Of a DNA stretch of 64,000 nt, positions 22,736 to 36,700 are shown piece by piece. Source of the stretch: Schistosoma mansoni (lineage: Eukaryota > Platyhelminthes > Trematoda > Strigeidida > Schistosomatidae); assembly GCF_000237925.1 (NCBI RefSeq), contig NW_017386095.1:186001-250000 (forward strand). Direction: 5' to 3'. Position numbers and translations under genes: made by a program. Under the pieces are notes generated by a model, which saw only the letters and a program-made list of their open reading frames with translations, made no database searches and had not been told where the DNA came from. How positions within the stretch are numbered: position 1 is the first letter of the stretch; every line of letters begins with the position of its first letter.

Positions 22736-22989
22736 ACGCTTACCGGCTAATACATACATATCGCGGACTTCGTTTCCTGCATATGTTATATAAGTCCTCA
22801 GCGTTTGACATTGGCGCGTCTTTATCTTGGGATTATACTAACTGAAATATAGATATTCCATTAATCGTTATTCTCTTACGTTATAACTGAACACTTTATA
22901 TCTGAAGTACATTATATACTCATAGTTTCTGATCCTAGTATTAACCCGGTTAGTACTTAATAGTGACTATATATTCGAATTACCTACTT

Positions 22990-25900
22990 GGTTAAACGAG
23001 CTCTCTACTCACCCAGCTTCATATTATGGCAGGTAACTTTATTATCACAGGAATTTCGCCAACTTTTAAGCCAAGTAAAAGGTCAGAATCTGTAATCCCT
23101 ATAACTGAGGATTTAGTAACTAGCAATGTTAAACCTTTGTCTTTTGAACCCTTTGAGTCTTATACGAAAATATCACTATCACTACCTGATTCTTCACGTA
23201 ACAACCCCTCTACCTCTTTGTACAGTATGCCAGAGATGAGAATGGTCGATATAAAAGGCTCAGTACCCAAACGCACTAAAACGTCAACACAGTGTACCAG
23301 ACAGCATGCTTTACTAAGGCCCAAATGTAAAATTTTAAAAACAAAGATTCCAATAGTTTATCTCACACATACGAAAACACTGATCGATATAGTACTTATA
23401 TTCGTCTGTTACAAAACTCTAGCCAACACTAATGGTAGACTTAACCAATCAGCATTTATGCGGCCCTAACACTGGTAAATATCGTGAACAACACATCAAA
23501 GCTGAATGTATTTCAGAGTTTGTGGATGAAGAGGCGACATAAAGAGTGATGTCTTCCTACAATGCAGCTGCATACAATCTCCCTGACCATACACAGCCAA
23601 ATAAGTTAAGGGACATTTGCCTTAGAGCATGCGGTATGCAGGACGTCAACTGTCAAATTATCCTCCTTAGAAAAAAGTCGGATTGATGAACGTGCCCTCT
23701 CCTGTTTAAGTTTAACTGTTGTTACGATGCTAAACAATTTATTGGTCCCAGTAAAAATATTAACTCATTAGTTCCATACAACAGCATAAAAGTCACTCGA
23801 GTCAACGTCGTGTAGGAAGACGTGAAGCGATAAGATTTCATGATAATATTACAGCGAATAGCCAGCTAGTGACAGTTTGCAACACAGCAAATAGTTTAAA
23901 GCGTATGAACAATAAGCATGATATCACTCCACAAATGGCAAATCACTCTGTAGATCAGGAACCTTTGGATAAGATACGGATTCCAAATGTCACTAGAAAG
24001 CATAAGGAAATCCTTAATTCCGGCTGTTTGCGCAGTAAAGTAATTAAAAGTGAGCCATGTGACGACACATCTAATTAAACTTATTCACTTGAAAACTAGT
24101 CCCCCTAAAGGTACTGTACAAGATAACTCGAATTCATCTCACAAAGACAAACGAAATCTCCAGCTCTGACAAAAGTGGTTGGGGTGACAAAGTTCACAAT
24201 ATAGAATAAGGAAACACGTAAAATTCAACTCAAATGTTCTGTAGGTGTCCCGACAACAGTTAACAGGTTCTCCCCGCTGATATCATATAATTTGCCATCG
24301 GCACCTCTAAGTAGCGAAACTGGTGTTAGGCTTGGGCGTCCCAAACACTCAGACTAATAAAAGCTGTAAGAGTACCGGTCACTCCACTCATCTCCTATAG
24401 CCTGAAGCTACCAATAAGTAAGTATGCTCTAGCTTTATTCCTCAGGATTCCAGTTGTCATTACTCTAAGAAAGAAAACTTCCCACATCCTTCAGTTCCAA
24501 CCCACCACATAAAAATGGCCCCCATGTATAATAACAGTTGTAACTACTTCCAGTTATGTACATCAGTTCCTTCTCACGTTCACATTGACGCAAATAGCAA
24601 TAACTGAAGCCACGAGCTTAACTACCTAGGCTATTTTGCGAATAATGGTACACTTCACAGTCAACTTGCACCAGATTTGTTTGGAATTCGGTCCCTAGTG
24701 GCACATCTGTTAAAGCATATCGCTCATTTGAAACCATATGAAGATTAAAAACTAGCTTCCCCGTACAGTTTTGATCAGAGAGTATCTTCACCCTCTCCTC
24801 CTGGGTAAACTCTCCAAACAACTTCACCAGCTCATTTGGTAGATCCCCCTCTAGCTATCAAACTAACGAGCTATCGCAGAACAGTCTCTCACTTTAAATC
24901 CATATGACGACCTTGAAGGTTATGACAACTTTAATTGTGATATTCCCACCCATTTTAACTTAGTGCGCCATCTGTTTAATCTGTGTTTTACCAATGCTAG
25001 GTCGATCTGTAATAGAAAGACGGATTTAGCCCCATTTGTACTCGTTTGTCAACCATCGCTCCAAATGATATCTGAAGCATGGACTATCTAAGTATATCTC
25101 TTGGTAACTATTTCCTATATAGAAATGACAGACTGCCTCACTTACGCTCACTGTAGCTCAAACTCACTACTATGTGATGTACCTTAACAAACTGCAGGAC
25201 TAAGTGTGAATTATTTTTAAAGCCATCGAATTCCATTACCTTACTGTTCGGCTGTGTCTACCGCCAACCTAAAGCATCAATAGGTAAGATAACAATATTT
25301 TCAGAGGTATGCACACCAGCATCACCCTTTCCATTCTCAGCCAAGCTTATTTGTGATAACTTCAACATGCCTGAAATTTCTTGATTTCCAGTCGAGGCGC
25401 CGAAACATTGTGAATCTTTTGTTGAATGTTTAGAGCTTGGTCAGTGTATTCAGTGTGTCGGTAGCTCTATCAAACATCAAAATATCTTGGACCTAGTCTT
25501 TACCAGTCGCCTCACCCCTAACATTGTATATTGGAAAAAGGTCTCCAAGTAGCGATCATAACATTGTCATATGTAGTTTTTATATTGTGGTAGTGTTGAG
25601 TTGCATTTGACTATGATAACCATCACAGACCAACTACGTGCCAATTACAAGGTTAAACCCCTCCGAAAGCCAAATATCAGAAGGCAGTTGAAGGTTGTAG
25701 TGAGATGTATTTGTTGGCGATCTCGTGGAATCGAAATAATATCGAGATCGTACCAAAGTTAACAGGAGAGACTACTGAGCGTATGACAGTTCGTGCACGG
25801 TTACAAACAACGGAAAAGTATTTTTTGGCACACTTAAACAAACAGTCACAGTAAAACAATCCCCGGTACAGTTGTTTTTAATAATAATGGTTTCCATCAT

Positions 25901-27960
25901 ACCAATTGCGTTTTCTCCATAAAAGTAGGCCACTACAATATAAAAACCATAACTGGTAGACGCAAAACTGTAGCACTCTGTGGAAACTATCACAAGGTCG
26001 ATTGAAACATTTTCCGAAATATCTATGAAATACTGATTGGAGAACTTTCTTTACTGTAAACAATACCGACACACTAACTTATATATACTATCACGACATC
26101 ACAAATATCTTCGACGAAATCGCGCCTCTAGAGTACTGGAATCCCAAGTTTTCTAAAGATCCGTTTATACCGGTCTGTGTGCGAAGACGTCTTCAAAAAC
26201 ATTGTAATGGACTCCACAACCTCAGTGACTTTTCCTCTTTAGTTACTATGACAGAAATATTTGCTCAAGCAGATTCAATTTGTACACAAAAGAAAGCTGC
26301 ACAGGAAGAACGTGATATCGAACTTAATAATGACTCTTCTGCACTTATTAAACTCATTCAAAATAAACTTAAACTTACTAAATCTAAATGAGTTAATGTA
26401 ATTATTAAGGAAATATGAAAATCCTAAACTTGTTACAGAACTATTCAAAGAACACTTCTGTTCCTTATTAACTAACAAAAAATCACTAAATGAATCAGAA
26501 CCAATCCAGTACCTTCCTGTGAAATTACTAATGTAAACTTCAATGTACAGAATGTTTCGAAGGCAATTAACACACCGAAGCACTCCTACACAGATGGTAT
26601 TCCGGCAAGCGTACTAAAAATTGAAGGTGATGATTTGTATTTTACTTCTAAAATTATTTGAGATATCGCTATCTACAGCGTGCTATTCTACGGCCTGGTA
26701 AACTACACATATCATTCCTAAAATAAAGACAGGGCCTGAAGTTAGTTTTGAAAATTGCCGGCCCCTAGACAAAACCTTAGTGGTATCTAGAGTTATGAAA
26801 AAAGTAGTACAGGCGTCGCTTGTTCAGCGTCTACCTACTAATTATCTCATCTCGATTCAGTATGGGTTTCATAGGTCTACATTACATGATGGATGCCCAG
26901 TAGACTACCTGAATGACAATAACTCCGAAACAAAACAACGGACTCCCTGTGTCAGTCCTATTCTTGGGCTTTAATAAAGCTTGTGATAAAGTCACACAAA
27001 TTACTTCTCGTCAGATTAAAGTCCTCCACAATCAACAACTCATTATATCCATGGTTTGCTTCATTCTTGAAAGAACGTAGACGAGTGGTAAAGTACAATG
27101 ACTTTCATCATCTAGATCAATAACTAGTGGAGTCATCCAGGGAAATGTATTAGGTTTACTCTTGATTTTACGTACATAAGCGAGATATTTAACACCACAA
27201 AATTTGGGAGACTTTACTTATACGCTAATGATCTCAAAATTGTATACAGCTTTAAACCTGGAGCTCTAAGTGAAGGTATATCTCAGTCTGAAAATGGCCT
27301 CAATAACCCGACTGTATGAAGCGAAAAATGGCAATTAGTGCACGGTAAAGATGTTATTTACACGGGAAGCCCAAAATTTGAAGAACATGCCTCCTCTATT
27401 ATTTCTAAATCTAGACAGCTAACTGGTTTCATAAAAAAATCTCTTCAAACCTGAGGCTAAGCCTACGCTTTACAAAATAGGCTTACGAACCTCCCTTGGA
27501 TTTTGCTCTTTTATCTTCTCTAACATGAATGCCACAGACAAGATATAAGCAGATGTCCAAAGACTCTTTACACGCCGACTGCTAGGATGTGGCTCGGCTC
27601 TCAATTATACGGATAAATGTTTGCACCTCTCCTTAGAACTTTTATGGTACCGTCGGCTGAGGAACAATCTAATATTTCTCTACGAAGCAATATATGGACT
27701 CACATTTCTAACCTCTTTCCCAACCATGATCCATGTCACAGTCTGCAGACTGAGAAATAATGCATATACACTGCTTACAGTAAGAACGCCGAAAAGCAAT
27801 ACGTTGTAGGTTGTTTACAGTGCGGCATAATTTATTATGAACTAAGTTGCTAATACCTATCCGTAACTGTGACACTATCACCAAGTTCAAAAGTCTAATA
27901 ACATTGTTAATTGACATTAAGGAGCTTCTCCAACTATTTCCTGCACTTACGCACACCAAC
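22990..27960 (+). mobile_element. CR1-like LINE, decayed, split by a solo LTR
   Basis: Plus-strand relative of the open LINE at 39-44 kb. An ORF1-like part covers about 23026-24900; AYNLPDHTQPNKL and LLFKFNC near 23560-23720 resemble its RRM-like segment. Endonuclease begins near 24970 with FTNARSICNRK. The RT part includes NYLISIQYGFH near 26840, LYANDLKIVYSF near 27220 (FADDLKVVYSF in the open copy) and the C-terminal ELLWYRRLRNNLIFLYEA near 27640. Numerous stops and frame changes are present throughout. The solo LTR at 25586-25937 lies inside the endonuclease region, so the LINE is older than that insertion. Confidence 0.8.
25586..25937 (-). mobile_element. Solo LTR of the young Gypsy family, nested in a LINE
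   Basis: About 352 bp from TGTGGTAG to CACTACA, aligning end to end with the 354-bp LTRs at 33356 and 38570 but clearly diverged. The shared GGCGATCTCGTGG, ACAGTAAAACAATC and AATAATAAT-type segments are in the same order. ATAT flanks both ends (25582-25585 and 25938-25941), consistent with a 4-bp target duplication. No internal region remains, as expected after recombination between the two LTRs. Confidence 0.8.
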
Positions 27961-27999
27961 GAGGCACTTTATCATAGACCACCTAATATCTAATCTGAT

Positions 28000-30093
28000 C
28001 ATGAATGTAACGGACACCCATATTCATTAGGATGAACATGACCAAAGGATAGAACACATGGTTTACCCTCTCACACTATTCATTGATTATTAGTCATGCC
28101 ATTATGTTTCCTACTCCTTACTTTTAGACTCCGAATCTCTCTAACGTTTGAAGATACACTAATCTTCCCAAGTGTCATGTCTTTTTTTTATTGAAATTAG
28201 ACAGATAATTTACCATTCTCATGAATGCTAATCAATTATAGACGATCATAAGAAGCTCATAATATCGTAGATTCTTGTGAGTCGTCCAATGTTTTGCTTT
28301 ATTACTATGAAAATTTACAATCCTAAACTCTTGCAGATTCTTTGGTTTCCTACCTATCCTTACCAATTCTAAACCACATAAAATCTGACCTGTGTTTTAT
28401 TATAGTGCCGTGCTTCGATAATAGTCCACTTCGATAACCGTTATTATACCAATCTTAACGGTGTATAAAATCAGAAGGCATAAGGAAGCGGCAACTACAT
28501 TTTCATTGATGAATGGTGCAGGCCAGAAAGCTGTGGGCACATGAGCAAGTGTAAGCGAGCGAAGCAAAGATGATGCGTACTGGAGATGGCGGGGAAGCCA
28601 ACTCGATATGAGCAAGCATTACTCAATAGTTATAATCAGACAAAAATGAATGACAGACATATGATGAATAGGATACGAAGGGTACACATATACGCTCATA
28701 TAAAAAAGTAGTCAAGGTTAATAAGCGAATAATTAACGAGATCAAAATATGACTCATAATGTATAGGATAATTGGCTTGGCCAGTAACTAGGATGAAGTA
28801 TACGGGCCTAACATATAAACTGATACTACATAGCCCCCTTGTAGAAAATAGCACATTTATAGAAAAATGTCTGTTTTCGTAAAATAACGCTGAAGCGGTA
28901 TGTAGATAACGTCAAAATGTGGGAAAAAAATGGTACAATACCTGATAAATTATAGTGGCATGTGAGGGATGAGCGTATTAAACGACGATTGCCGCGTACC
29001 AATGGGATGAATGAACATTAGTTGCATCGAGAACATAAGTTCCTACTATCGGGAGTATGACTCCAAACTTATGTCTATGATAGAGTGTAATATTAGACCG
29101 AAAATGACATGAAAAAAATTGGAACGAACTCACCTAAATCAGGGAAATTTCACGTCATTGGATAATAAAAAATAATCCAGTGAATTTCGAATATCATAAC
29201 GTGTAATGTCCATATAATTATAATTTGTTCGATTAGTGATTCGACTGCGTAAATGTCATAGTGCAGAACGTGTTGTGAAATGACGGCTCCTTATGGCTGA
29301 GTGAGATCTCACGAACCATTGGTACTAATGCTAACCTACTGTGCAAAATACCCTTTTTTATCATACTTGTTACGCTGAATTGGTTCCATTTCCTACCGAG
29401 TAATTCTATTACGAGCAAAACTGGATAATTTGATAAAAAAGAAGCCTGCTCATGACCCTATAAGATCAATAAAAATAAAAATGAGCTGAAATAGCTTTGA
29501 CTAAAAAGGAATATTGTTCTCAGTACTATATTTCAAAACTACAGATAATCCTATACTTTCAGCTTTTTGAACCTCCTACATTTATACAGTTCTTTATCCA
29601 CTAATACCTTACTTACGCTTATTTCCTTAAACCCCAAGAACGCTAATGCTCTTAATAAAAGAGAATTAGACTAAGTGGTCATACGTTAACTTTTCCTCCA
29701 CAAATGGCCGGACTTCAATGGGCATGAACATTGTCTGCTCTGCTTCTCGTCCTCTCTTTATCTTACCCTCTCTTTCAGCCCCCCTCTCAAGATATGCCAC
29801 AGGAAACACATATAGAACAGGTGAATTCCTCCTGATCCATCATCAATGCTTCAGATGTTCCAAAGAGACATAAGGTCACATTTTATAGAAGCTCTCAAAT
29901 TTACATGGATTTGCTCCAGACAATCAGTTGCACGCCGCAACGCAACCTCCATAAACCGCACCAACTTTCATGTTGACAATACGCAACTTTCTCATACTAT
30001 TTACATTCAGATGTGAGAAGTGTTATCCCCCATAATTTTATGAGAAAATATCAAACTAACTGATTAACCCACCACAGTGAGGACTTTATGTTT
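28000..30093. other. Unassigned AT-rich stretch
   Basis: No coding region, known repeat or splice-bounded exon recognised. Several short frames of 60-70 codons have no relatives I can identify. Confidence 0.4.
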
Positions 30094-30508
30094 TGTAACG
30101 GTTTGATCTTACTTGTAAACTGTCATTTGAGAATAAGTTGTTATCATTGTAATTTGTTATATCTAGAGCCTTGATTCTTAATATGCCGCGAACTACTCGA
30201 CTACTTGAACGAAAGAACCCGCATCGTCGCAAAAGAGAGAAGACAAAGACTAGTAAGTAGGAAGTTTATTCCCCAAATCAGTGTCAAAATATAGTACAGA
30301 AATCTCATGTATTTATAGTTTTTTGGCTGAATGTAAATCATCATTTCGGTCAACCAATAGGCACATAGGGGTCATGCTAATCCATCCAATGGGGAAGCTA
30401 CACGTCGACATTCTAGAACATTCCCCTAGCAGTGATTGGACTGAATGTCTGTGGCTCTTCCTGAGCTTCTTAAGACTTCCTAGAGTCTACCGACGAGCCG
30501 TCCTTACA
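30094..30508. repeat. LTR-like segment
   Basis: Starts TGTAACGG and ends CCTTACA, giving a 5-bp inverted terminal match (TGTAA/TTACA) over 415 bp. No flanking duplication was found and no second copy is in the window, so this is only a candidate. Confidence 0.3.
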
Positions 30509-30510
30509 TA

Positions 30511-31551
30511 ATTATAATAATCATTATAAGGGCTTCACTCTCACCTGCAAACGTTCCGCGGTGGACCGACGCCCTTCCATTCGTCTTACTTGGCATTGGT
30601 GATGCAGTGGGTGCTGACATTTGATACACTACAGATCAACTCGTTTATGGAACGACGTTTCGACTTCCAATGGAACACCCAAACGATTACTGCACCTAAG
30701 ACACTACATAACACTTTGTTTCGTTTCGATCTTTCTTCGTACTATGTCAAAAAAGAACTATTTTTGATACGTCAACATATATATATGTTTATTCAAAATA
30801 ATACAAAGTATTTGTTGCTAATATGCTTGCTTAAATGAGTATATTCTTAATTTTTCCAAAAAACCCAAACTAGTCATCCTGCGAAAATCGCTTTTACGCT
30901 ATTGCATGTGTACGAAACGCATGTAAATGAGTTTACTCTTCTTTTTTCTCCCGTTCTGGGTCTTTATGCGCATAAGAGTGTGATTCGGCATGCAATTACA
31001 TGTTATCTTTTTTCTTTCCTGGACGGCTGAAAAGATGAAAGATTGACGATGCTAACTTTGAGTCTTTATTTCTGTTGTCCTTTTATTCCATTACTATATT
31101 GTACCACATGTACTCTTATAGTAAGGAAAGACGATCAGATGCTGCTGACACAGCAAGCTGTCGGAAGTGTGTTTGCTGACGATAAACTCGTTGGGTTCAA
31201 TCTTCTCTCTGGTCACATCTTCGTGTCATCACTACCCCATCAGGAGGGTGCTTGATCCGTAACGGTAAGTAAATCACCGAAGCCAATAGCTTTGTAAGTC
31301 TTCGACATATGAATTTGACCGCATCAGTTTTAATAGAGTCATCTAGCTGAGGGCTCTTGGTGATGCATATAAACCAGATCACGAGTGGGCACGCTATCCT
31401 CACCTTCTCCTTAGACCATCACTTTTTGATCAATTGACAGCCTATCAAATATAACTTCGAATCCCTTCGCTTCTGACTTCCGATTTCATTATATTGGCAG
31501 GTTTTGATTATAGAAGAAGTGAGACACGCCTTCCCCGCAGTAGAACTACAC
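30511..31551 (+). mobile_element. 3' part of a Gypsy element: integrase fragment and LTR
   Basis: LPFVLLGIGDAVGADI and a LVYGTTFRLP-like segment (30560-30720) match the end of the integrase core in the element at 33-39 kb. A diverged LTR (31293-31551) homologous to 18864-19150 follows in the same orientation: AGTTTTAAT.G..TCAT.TAGCTG, CCAGATCACG and TTCGCTTCTGACTT blocks are shared in order. Broken fossil. Because it repeats integrase segments that the 18.8-kb element also has, it is probably a separate copy. Confidence 0.6.
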
Positions 31552-33355
31552 AATGCGCCAGACACACAGGTAATCTTTACCCCCATCAAACCAGGTAAGA
31601 TAGTTACTGTTAAAAGCACACCTCCATCTGAGAGCTATGTACTTTGTTGTTATTTGTCAAACCAATTCTTTGATTTGAGCCACAGCAAAATGACACGCAA
31701 AAGCTCCATCCGCAACCTTGACAGTCATCCACTAAACTTACGTAATTGATGCACTGGACTGAGAATAGGTTATTTCTGCCTTATTTACGATTCGTGCAAT
31801 AAGATGCTTCTTATTCCATGTCATTGTTCCTAGACATTGCTTCCATCTGTCTACATTTGCTAATTTGTGATATGCTTGTAGTTTTGTATTACTGGATTGT
31901 ACATTTCCGGTTATTGTATAATGGCCACATGAAGTGTCAGTAAAAAATTATCTTTCTAATTACATCAACAGGAGGTGTCAACGTTGCATTTTCAGCAGGA
32001 GAATTACAACAGCTGATCACTTAATCTCCATCTTTAAATATTTTTACATTGCCGTCCTCGATACATAGCAAACCTTGGGTGCTCGAAAATGATGAGATGT
32101 TCTTACGAGAAGTGTCGTTTATTATGAGGTGGGCCTATGCTTGTTCACTTCATAGCCCATGATGAGATAAAGGAATTCGTTTGAAGCGCCTCAGTCTGGT
32201 CGAAAAGAACTTTCACCATTTTGAACCATTGTCACTGAACTATCTCATAGATACCCACTTCATATTCAAACACAAGAATCAAGTGTTTGAATTCCATAAT
32301 CCGAGTGTGGCTGCGCAGACGACTCATATAATATTCAGAACACTTCCTGATCCAAATTACGGCATAAATTCAAGATGATCCATAAGGTCCTAAAAGTGCC
32401 ACAGCTATTCGAAGTTTGACGTCTTTAGACTTATCACCTTTATAAGTATACCAACTCAGTCGAAGATATTTGATAGGATATCAGTATGTCGACAAGCATT
32501 TGGTTTAAGCATGGCGTACCCACTCGGGGTCCGGTGCAGATGCTTGACGGAGCCCCTTCAGCTAGGGTGTGTTCAGTAAAACTAATAAGGTGACCATGAG
32601 TGTTGTGAATTTACAGACCTGTTTATTTTTCGGATTTATTTACCATTACAGCGTGAAAGTCCCTAAAGATGGCTTTCTTGCATTTACTGATAGTCGTACT
32701 GAACATAAATCCCAAACCGTTATAGTTGTAGCCACAAATAAGTACTCCATAAAAATAGACTTGTAAATGATTGATGTTGATTACATGTTATTATCACTGA
32801 AAACAATGTCATAAGCGTAAGTCAAATGATAACTTTGAGCTTGCCCTTTGATTTACATTCTGTTTCGAATTTAGTGTTGCTCTAGAAACCTGATAACTGA
32901 GTGTTTGCTGCGCAAATTACAAATATTATTAAAAAATTTAGCTGGATTATTAACTTACAATTTGCATGTGAGATTTCGGTTTCAGAACCTGGAGTTTCGA
33001 TTTCCTGGTAATTGAGTAGAAAGTGGTAGGTGCACCAGTCCACCACCTTCAAGGAAGGGATCAAAGGAGAACTTGGACGAGTCTCGCACTACTAGATAGG
33101 GAGTTTTGGTCTCGTATACCTTCGGGATTACATTTTAAAGATCTATGCGACACAGATCTCTGGATAACCAGGCGGCTTTGATACTATCTGCTACTCTAGC
33201 CTTGCCAACATTTCAAATGTCTTTTTAACCCATCATCTTTAGTTTCTAGTTTCATTAAATTTGGGATCATTTAGTGAAAAGCTACTCAGATAACCTATGT
33301 CGATTTGATGCATTTTCACTGGTGAATCTGACGCTATATCATGCATTAAATAGCG
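31552..33355. other. Unassigned stretch left of the young Gypsy element
   Basis: Contains short open frames (for example 32181-32378 and 32569-32766), the second of which follows an acceptor-like TTACCATTACAG. Neither has a family I recognise nor a partner exon, so no gene is called. Confidence 0.35.
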
Positions 33356-33709
33356 TGTAGTGGATGTCGAGTCGAAGACGGACTATGATCACCACTACAA
33401 TTCGTTTACGCGCCCAGAAACGACTTGGTTCCCTTGATAGCCCGTAAATCAGAAGGCTTTACTAGTCCAGATCAAGTATATTTATTGGCGATCTCGTGGT
33501 ATCGAAATAATACCGAGACGTGCCAAAGAGTACAGGCGAACAGGCAGTGCGTGAGCAAGTTCGAACCAAACAAGGCGGATAGCGAAACAAGAAGTGAAGC
33601 TGATACAGTTAAACAAATACAGTAAAACAATCTCTGGTACAATTGGTTACAATAATAATTGTTTCCGTTATTCCAATCGTGTTCTTATCGAGACTGGCCG
33701 GTCACTACA
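33356..33709 (-). repeat. 3' LTR of the young Gypsy element
   Basis: 354 bp, apparently identical to 38570-38923 at a constant offset of 5214. The small open frames inside both LTRs are non-functional by-products. Confidence 0.93.
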
Positions 33710-36700
33710 GGAGCCCCCCGCTAGAAAGGGTTTACACTTTCGATACGTAGCGGTTTCGTTCGTGGGACTGATCGCGAAACGTGCAATTGTAGGACGAAGG
33801 CGTTGGCAGAACAGGAAGTGATCGTTGATCCTCGAGTTGCCACCAAAAGTCTTTGACGTAGAACGGTACCAGAAGGAACGTACTGTATTGATTGTTTGGA
33901 TTAGCATGCTACACCAGAGTGGTTTGTATCCAGAATCTGAAGGTTGCGTTCGTAGAGGTCCGGACCAGAAACGCTGCAGACGTAGGACGAAACCAGATTG
34001 AGCCTAGGAACCAGATGCGACCAGGATAACCTTGTTCGGGACCAAATGTATATCATACGTATTTGGAGTCAGAGAGATCGACTGAGTGCGTTGACTATAG
34101 TGTGGGTGATCAGGCCAGCTTTCGCCAAGATTGACTAAAGTCGACGATACCAGAACAGCGATGGTCAGAGGCGTAGGCTCGGGGTAAACAAAAAGTGAAA
34201 GAAAAAGAGAAAAGTGTAGCTTTCGTGTAGTATAGGGGTAGATTCCCATACTGTATCCGTAGTTAGTTATGAGGTTAGTCGAGAAAGCGTACGGGTAAGC
34301 GCACTCGGCGACCGGAACGTGAGACGGTAGTCTCGTTCGAACCTCGTGAGCCTGCAATCTCATCCGCAGTCAAGGGCGGTGTGGTCTGCAGGTCTGGACG
34401 TGGGACGGAAGTCTCGTCCGTAGACGGGGCAGATGACACGTGCTGTTGACTGGGACGTGAGAATGAGGTCTCAGGTGCATCTAGCGTGGGATCCGAAGTA
34501 GATGTAGAAATCCCGCTAGAAGCTCTGATGGGTCTAACATTGGGTCTCGGCTTATCAGGTATAGCACTGTCATCGACGTGTGCTGGCTTGAGACGATCAA
34601 TGCTGACTGTTTCGATGCGGCCACGTCGATCAACCTTGAAGGTCTTTTCGTGACGGGAAATCACGTGAAAAGGTCCTTCGTAAGGCTGTTGTAGAGGTTT
34701 GCGTACCGAATCTACTCGTATGAAAACATGTGAACAGGTAGATAACTCTCGAGGGAGAGCGACCTGTCGATGTTGTATACGAGTTGACACCGGAGTCAGT
34801 GTTCGCATGAATGCAGACAGTCGTTGGACGTAGTCTGATTCGCCGAACTTAGTGCTGCTCCGTGGTGTGAAAAATTCCCCAGGCAGACGCAATGTCGTGC
34901 CGTAAACAAGTTCAGCGGCGGAACATTGAATATCTGCCTTTAGACTCGTTCTGATTCCCAGGAGGACGAGCGGAAGGGTTCCGTACCAATTGTTGTTTTC
35001 GTGTGCTCGAAGAGCACTTTTAAGTTGGCGATGAAACCGCTCAACTAAACCGTTTGATTCTGGATGGTAGGCGGTAGTGCGTATGCGTTCCGTACCAAGC
35101 AGCCGTGTTAGTGAGGAGAATAATGCGGACTCAAATTGTTGTCCTCGGTCAGTCGCGACAGTCGAGGGACAACCGTACATAGCTATCCATCGTTCTACGA
35201 AGCGGTGAGCGACTGTCTCCGCCGTAATAGACGTGATGGGAATAGCTTCGGGCCATCTTGTGAAACGATCAATGCATGTGAGTATGTGATCATACCCGTG
35301 CGATGGTGGTAATGGTCCTACAATGTCTATGTGAGCGTGATCGAAGCGAGCATCAGGCGTAGCGAAAGTGCCAATAGGCGCAGCTACGTGCCTGTGCACT
35401 TTTGATCGTTGACATTGTAAACATTGTTTTATGCACATACGGACATTTTTATTCATTGACGGCCAGACGTATCGTGCAGCGATGAGGCGTAGGGTGGCTG
35501 CGATACCAGGATGAGATAGACCATGAAGGGCATCAAAGACGAGACGGCGATAAGCGGAGGGTACGATGGGTCGAGGGAGGCCCGTAGAAGTATCGCATAG
35601 GATAGTACCTGAGCTAGTAGCTAGGGGTACTTACCGGCACTGAAGGGACGTAGACTGTTGTGCTTCCGTGCATGAAGTATCGTTTGATTGGGTGGCGGCC
35701 ATAGCAGGTAGGTCGAGCACTGGCAAAGTAACTGCATTAAGTTGGATACGTGATAAAGCATCAGCAACACAGTTCGACTCGCCTTTGACGTGACGAAGGT
35801 CTGTCGTGAACTGGGAGATATAGTCCAAATGTCTGCACTCTCGTGGTGAGTAGCGGTCAGACTTGGTATGCAGAGCATACGTTAAGGGCTTATGGTCGGT
35901 GAATAAGATGAACTTACGACCTTCTACAGCGTGCCGGAAATGTTTGATGGCGCAGTAGGCTGCTAGCAGTTCGCGACCAAAAGCGCTATATCTCGTCTCC
36001 GTAGGAGTGAGGCGTCGTGAGGAAAATTCGAGGGGCTGCCAACTACCGGAGATATTCTGTTGCATAACGGCTCCTATGGCGAAATCCGATGCATCAACCG
36101 CTATACTAAGCGTGGCTGATGGGTCAGGGTGCACGAGAAGTGTGGCTTGAGCTAGGGCCATTTTGATATCTGAAAATGCAGTACGTGTGGCGTCGTTCCA
36201 TTCCAGTTTGCGTGGATTACCGCGAAGTAAATCGGTTAACGGTCGTAACTGTTCTGCCGCGTGCGAAATGAAGCGTCGGTAGAAGTTGACCAAACCAAGA
36301 AATGCCTTCAGTTCCTTGAGTGTGGACGGTACAGTGTACTCCATTATAGTACGTACTTTATCCTCACAAGGTAGAATACCCTCATGCTTAATAACATGAC
36401 CTAAGAATTTTATTTCCTTCTTCCCGAGTTCACACTTGTCGGGGTTGACTATTATTCCATTATCCGAAAGGCGCTGGAATAGTAGCGTCAGGTGTTGATA
36501 ATGTTCATCTACGTTTGATGATGCGATTAGCAGGTCATCAATAAAGACGTGAACAAAATCTAGGTCTCGTACAATGCTATCGATAAACCTTTGGAAAGTT
36601 TGAGCAGCATTCCGTTATCCAAATGGCATTCGTAGGAACTCAAATAAACCGAAAGGAGTCGTGATAGCAGTTTTCTCTATATCTTCAAGAGCGACTGGGA

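Noticed and set aside
31043-31749. Apparent exons with donor- and acceptor-like ends
   Set aside because: The interval falls in the tail and LTR-like block of an old Gypsy remnant, and no host family was recognised.
32569-32766. Possible terminal exon after an acceptor-like site
   Set aside because: About 40 residues with no family and no upstream partner exon.
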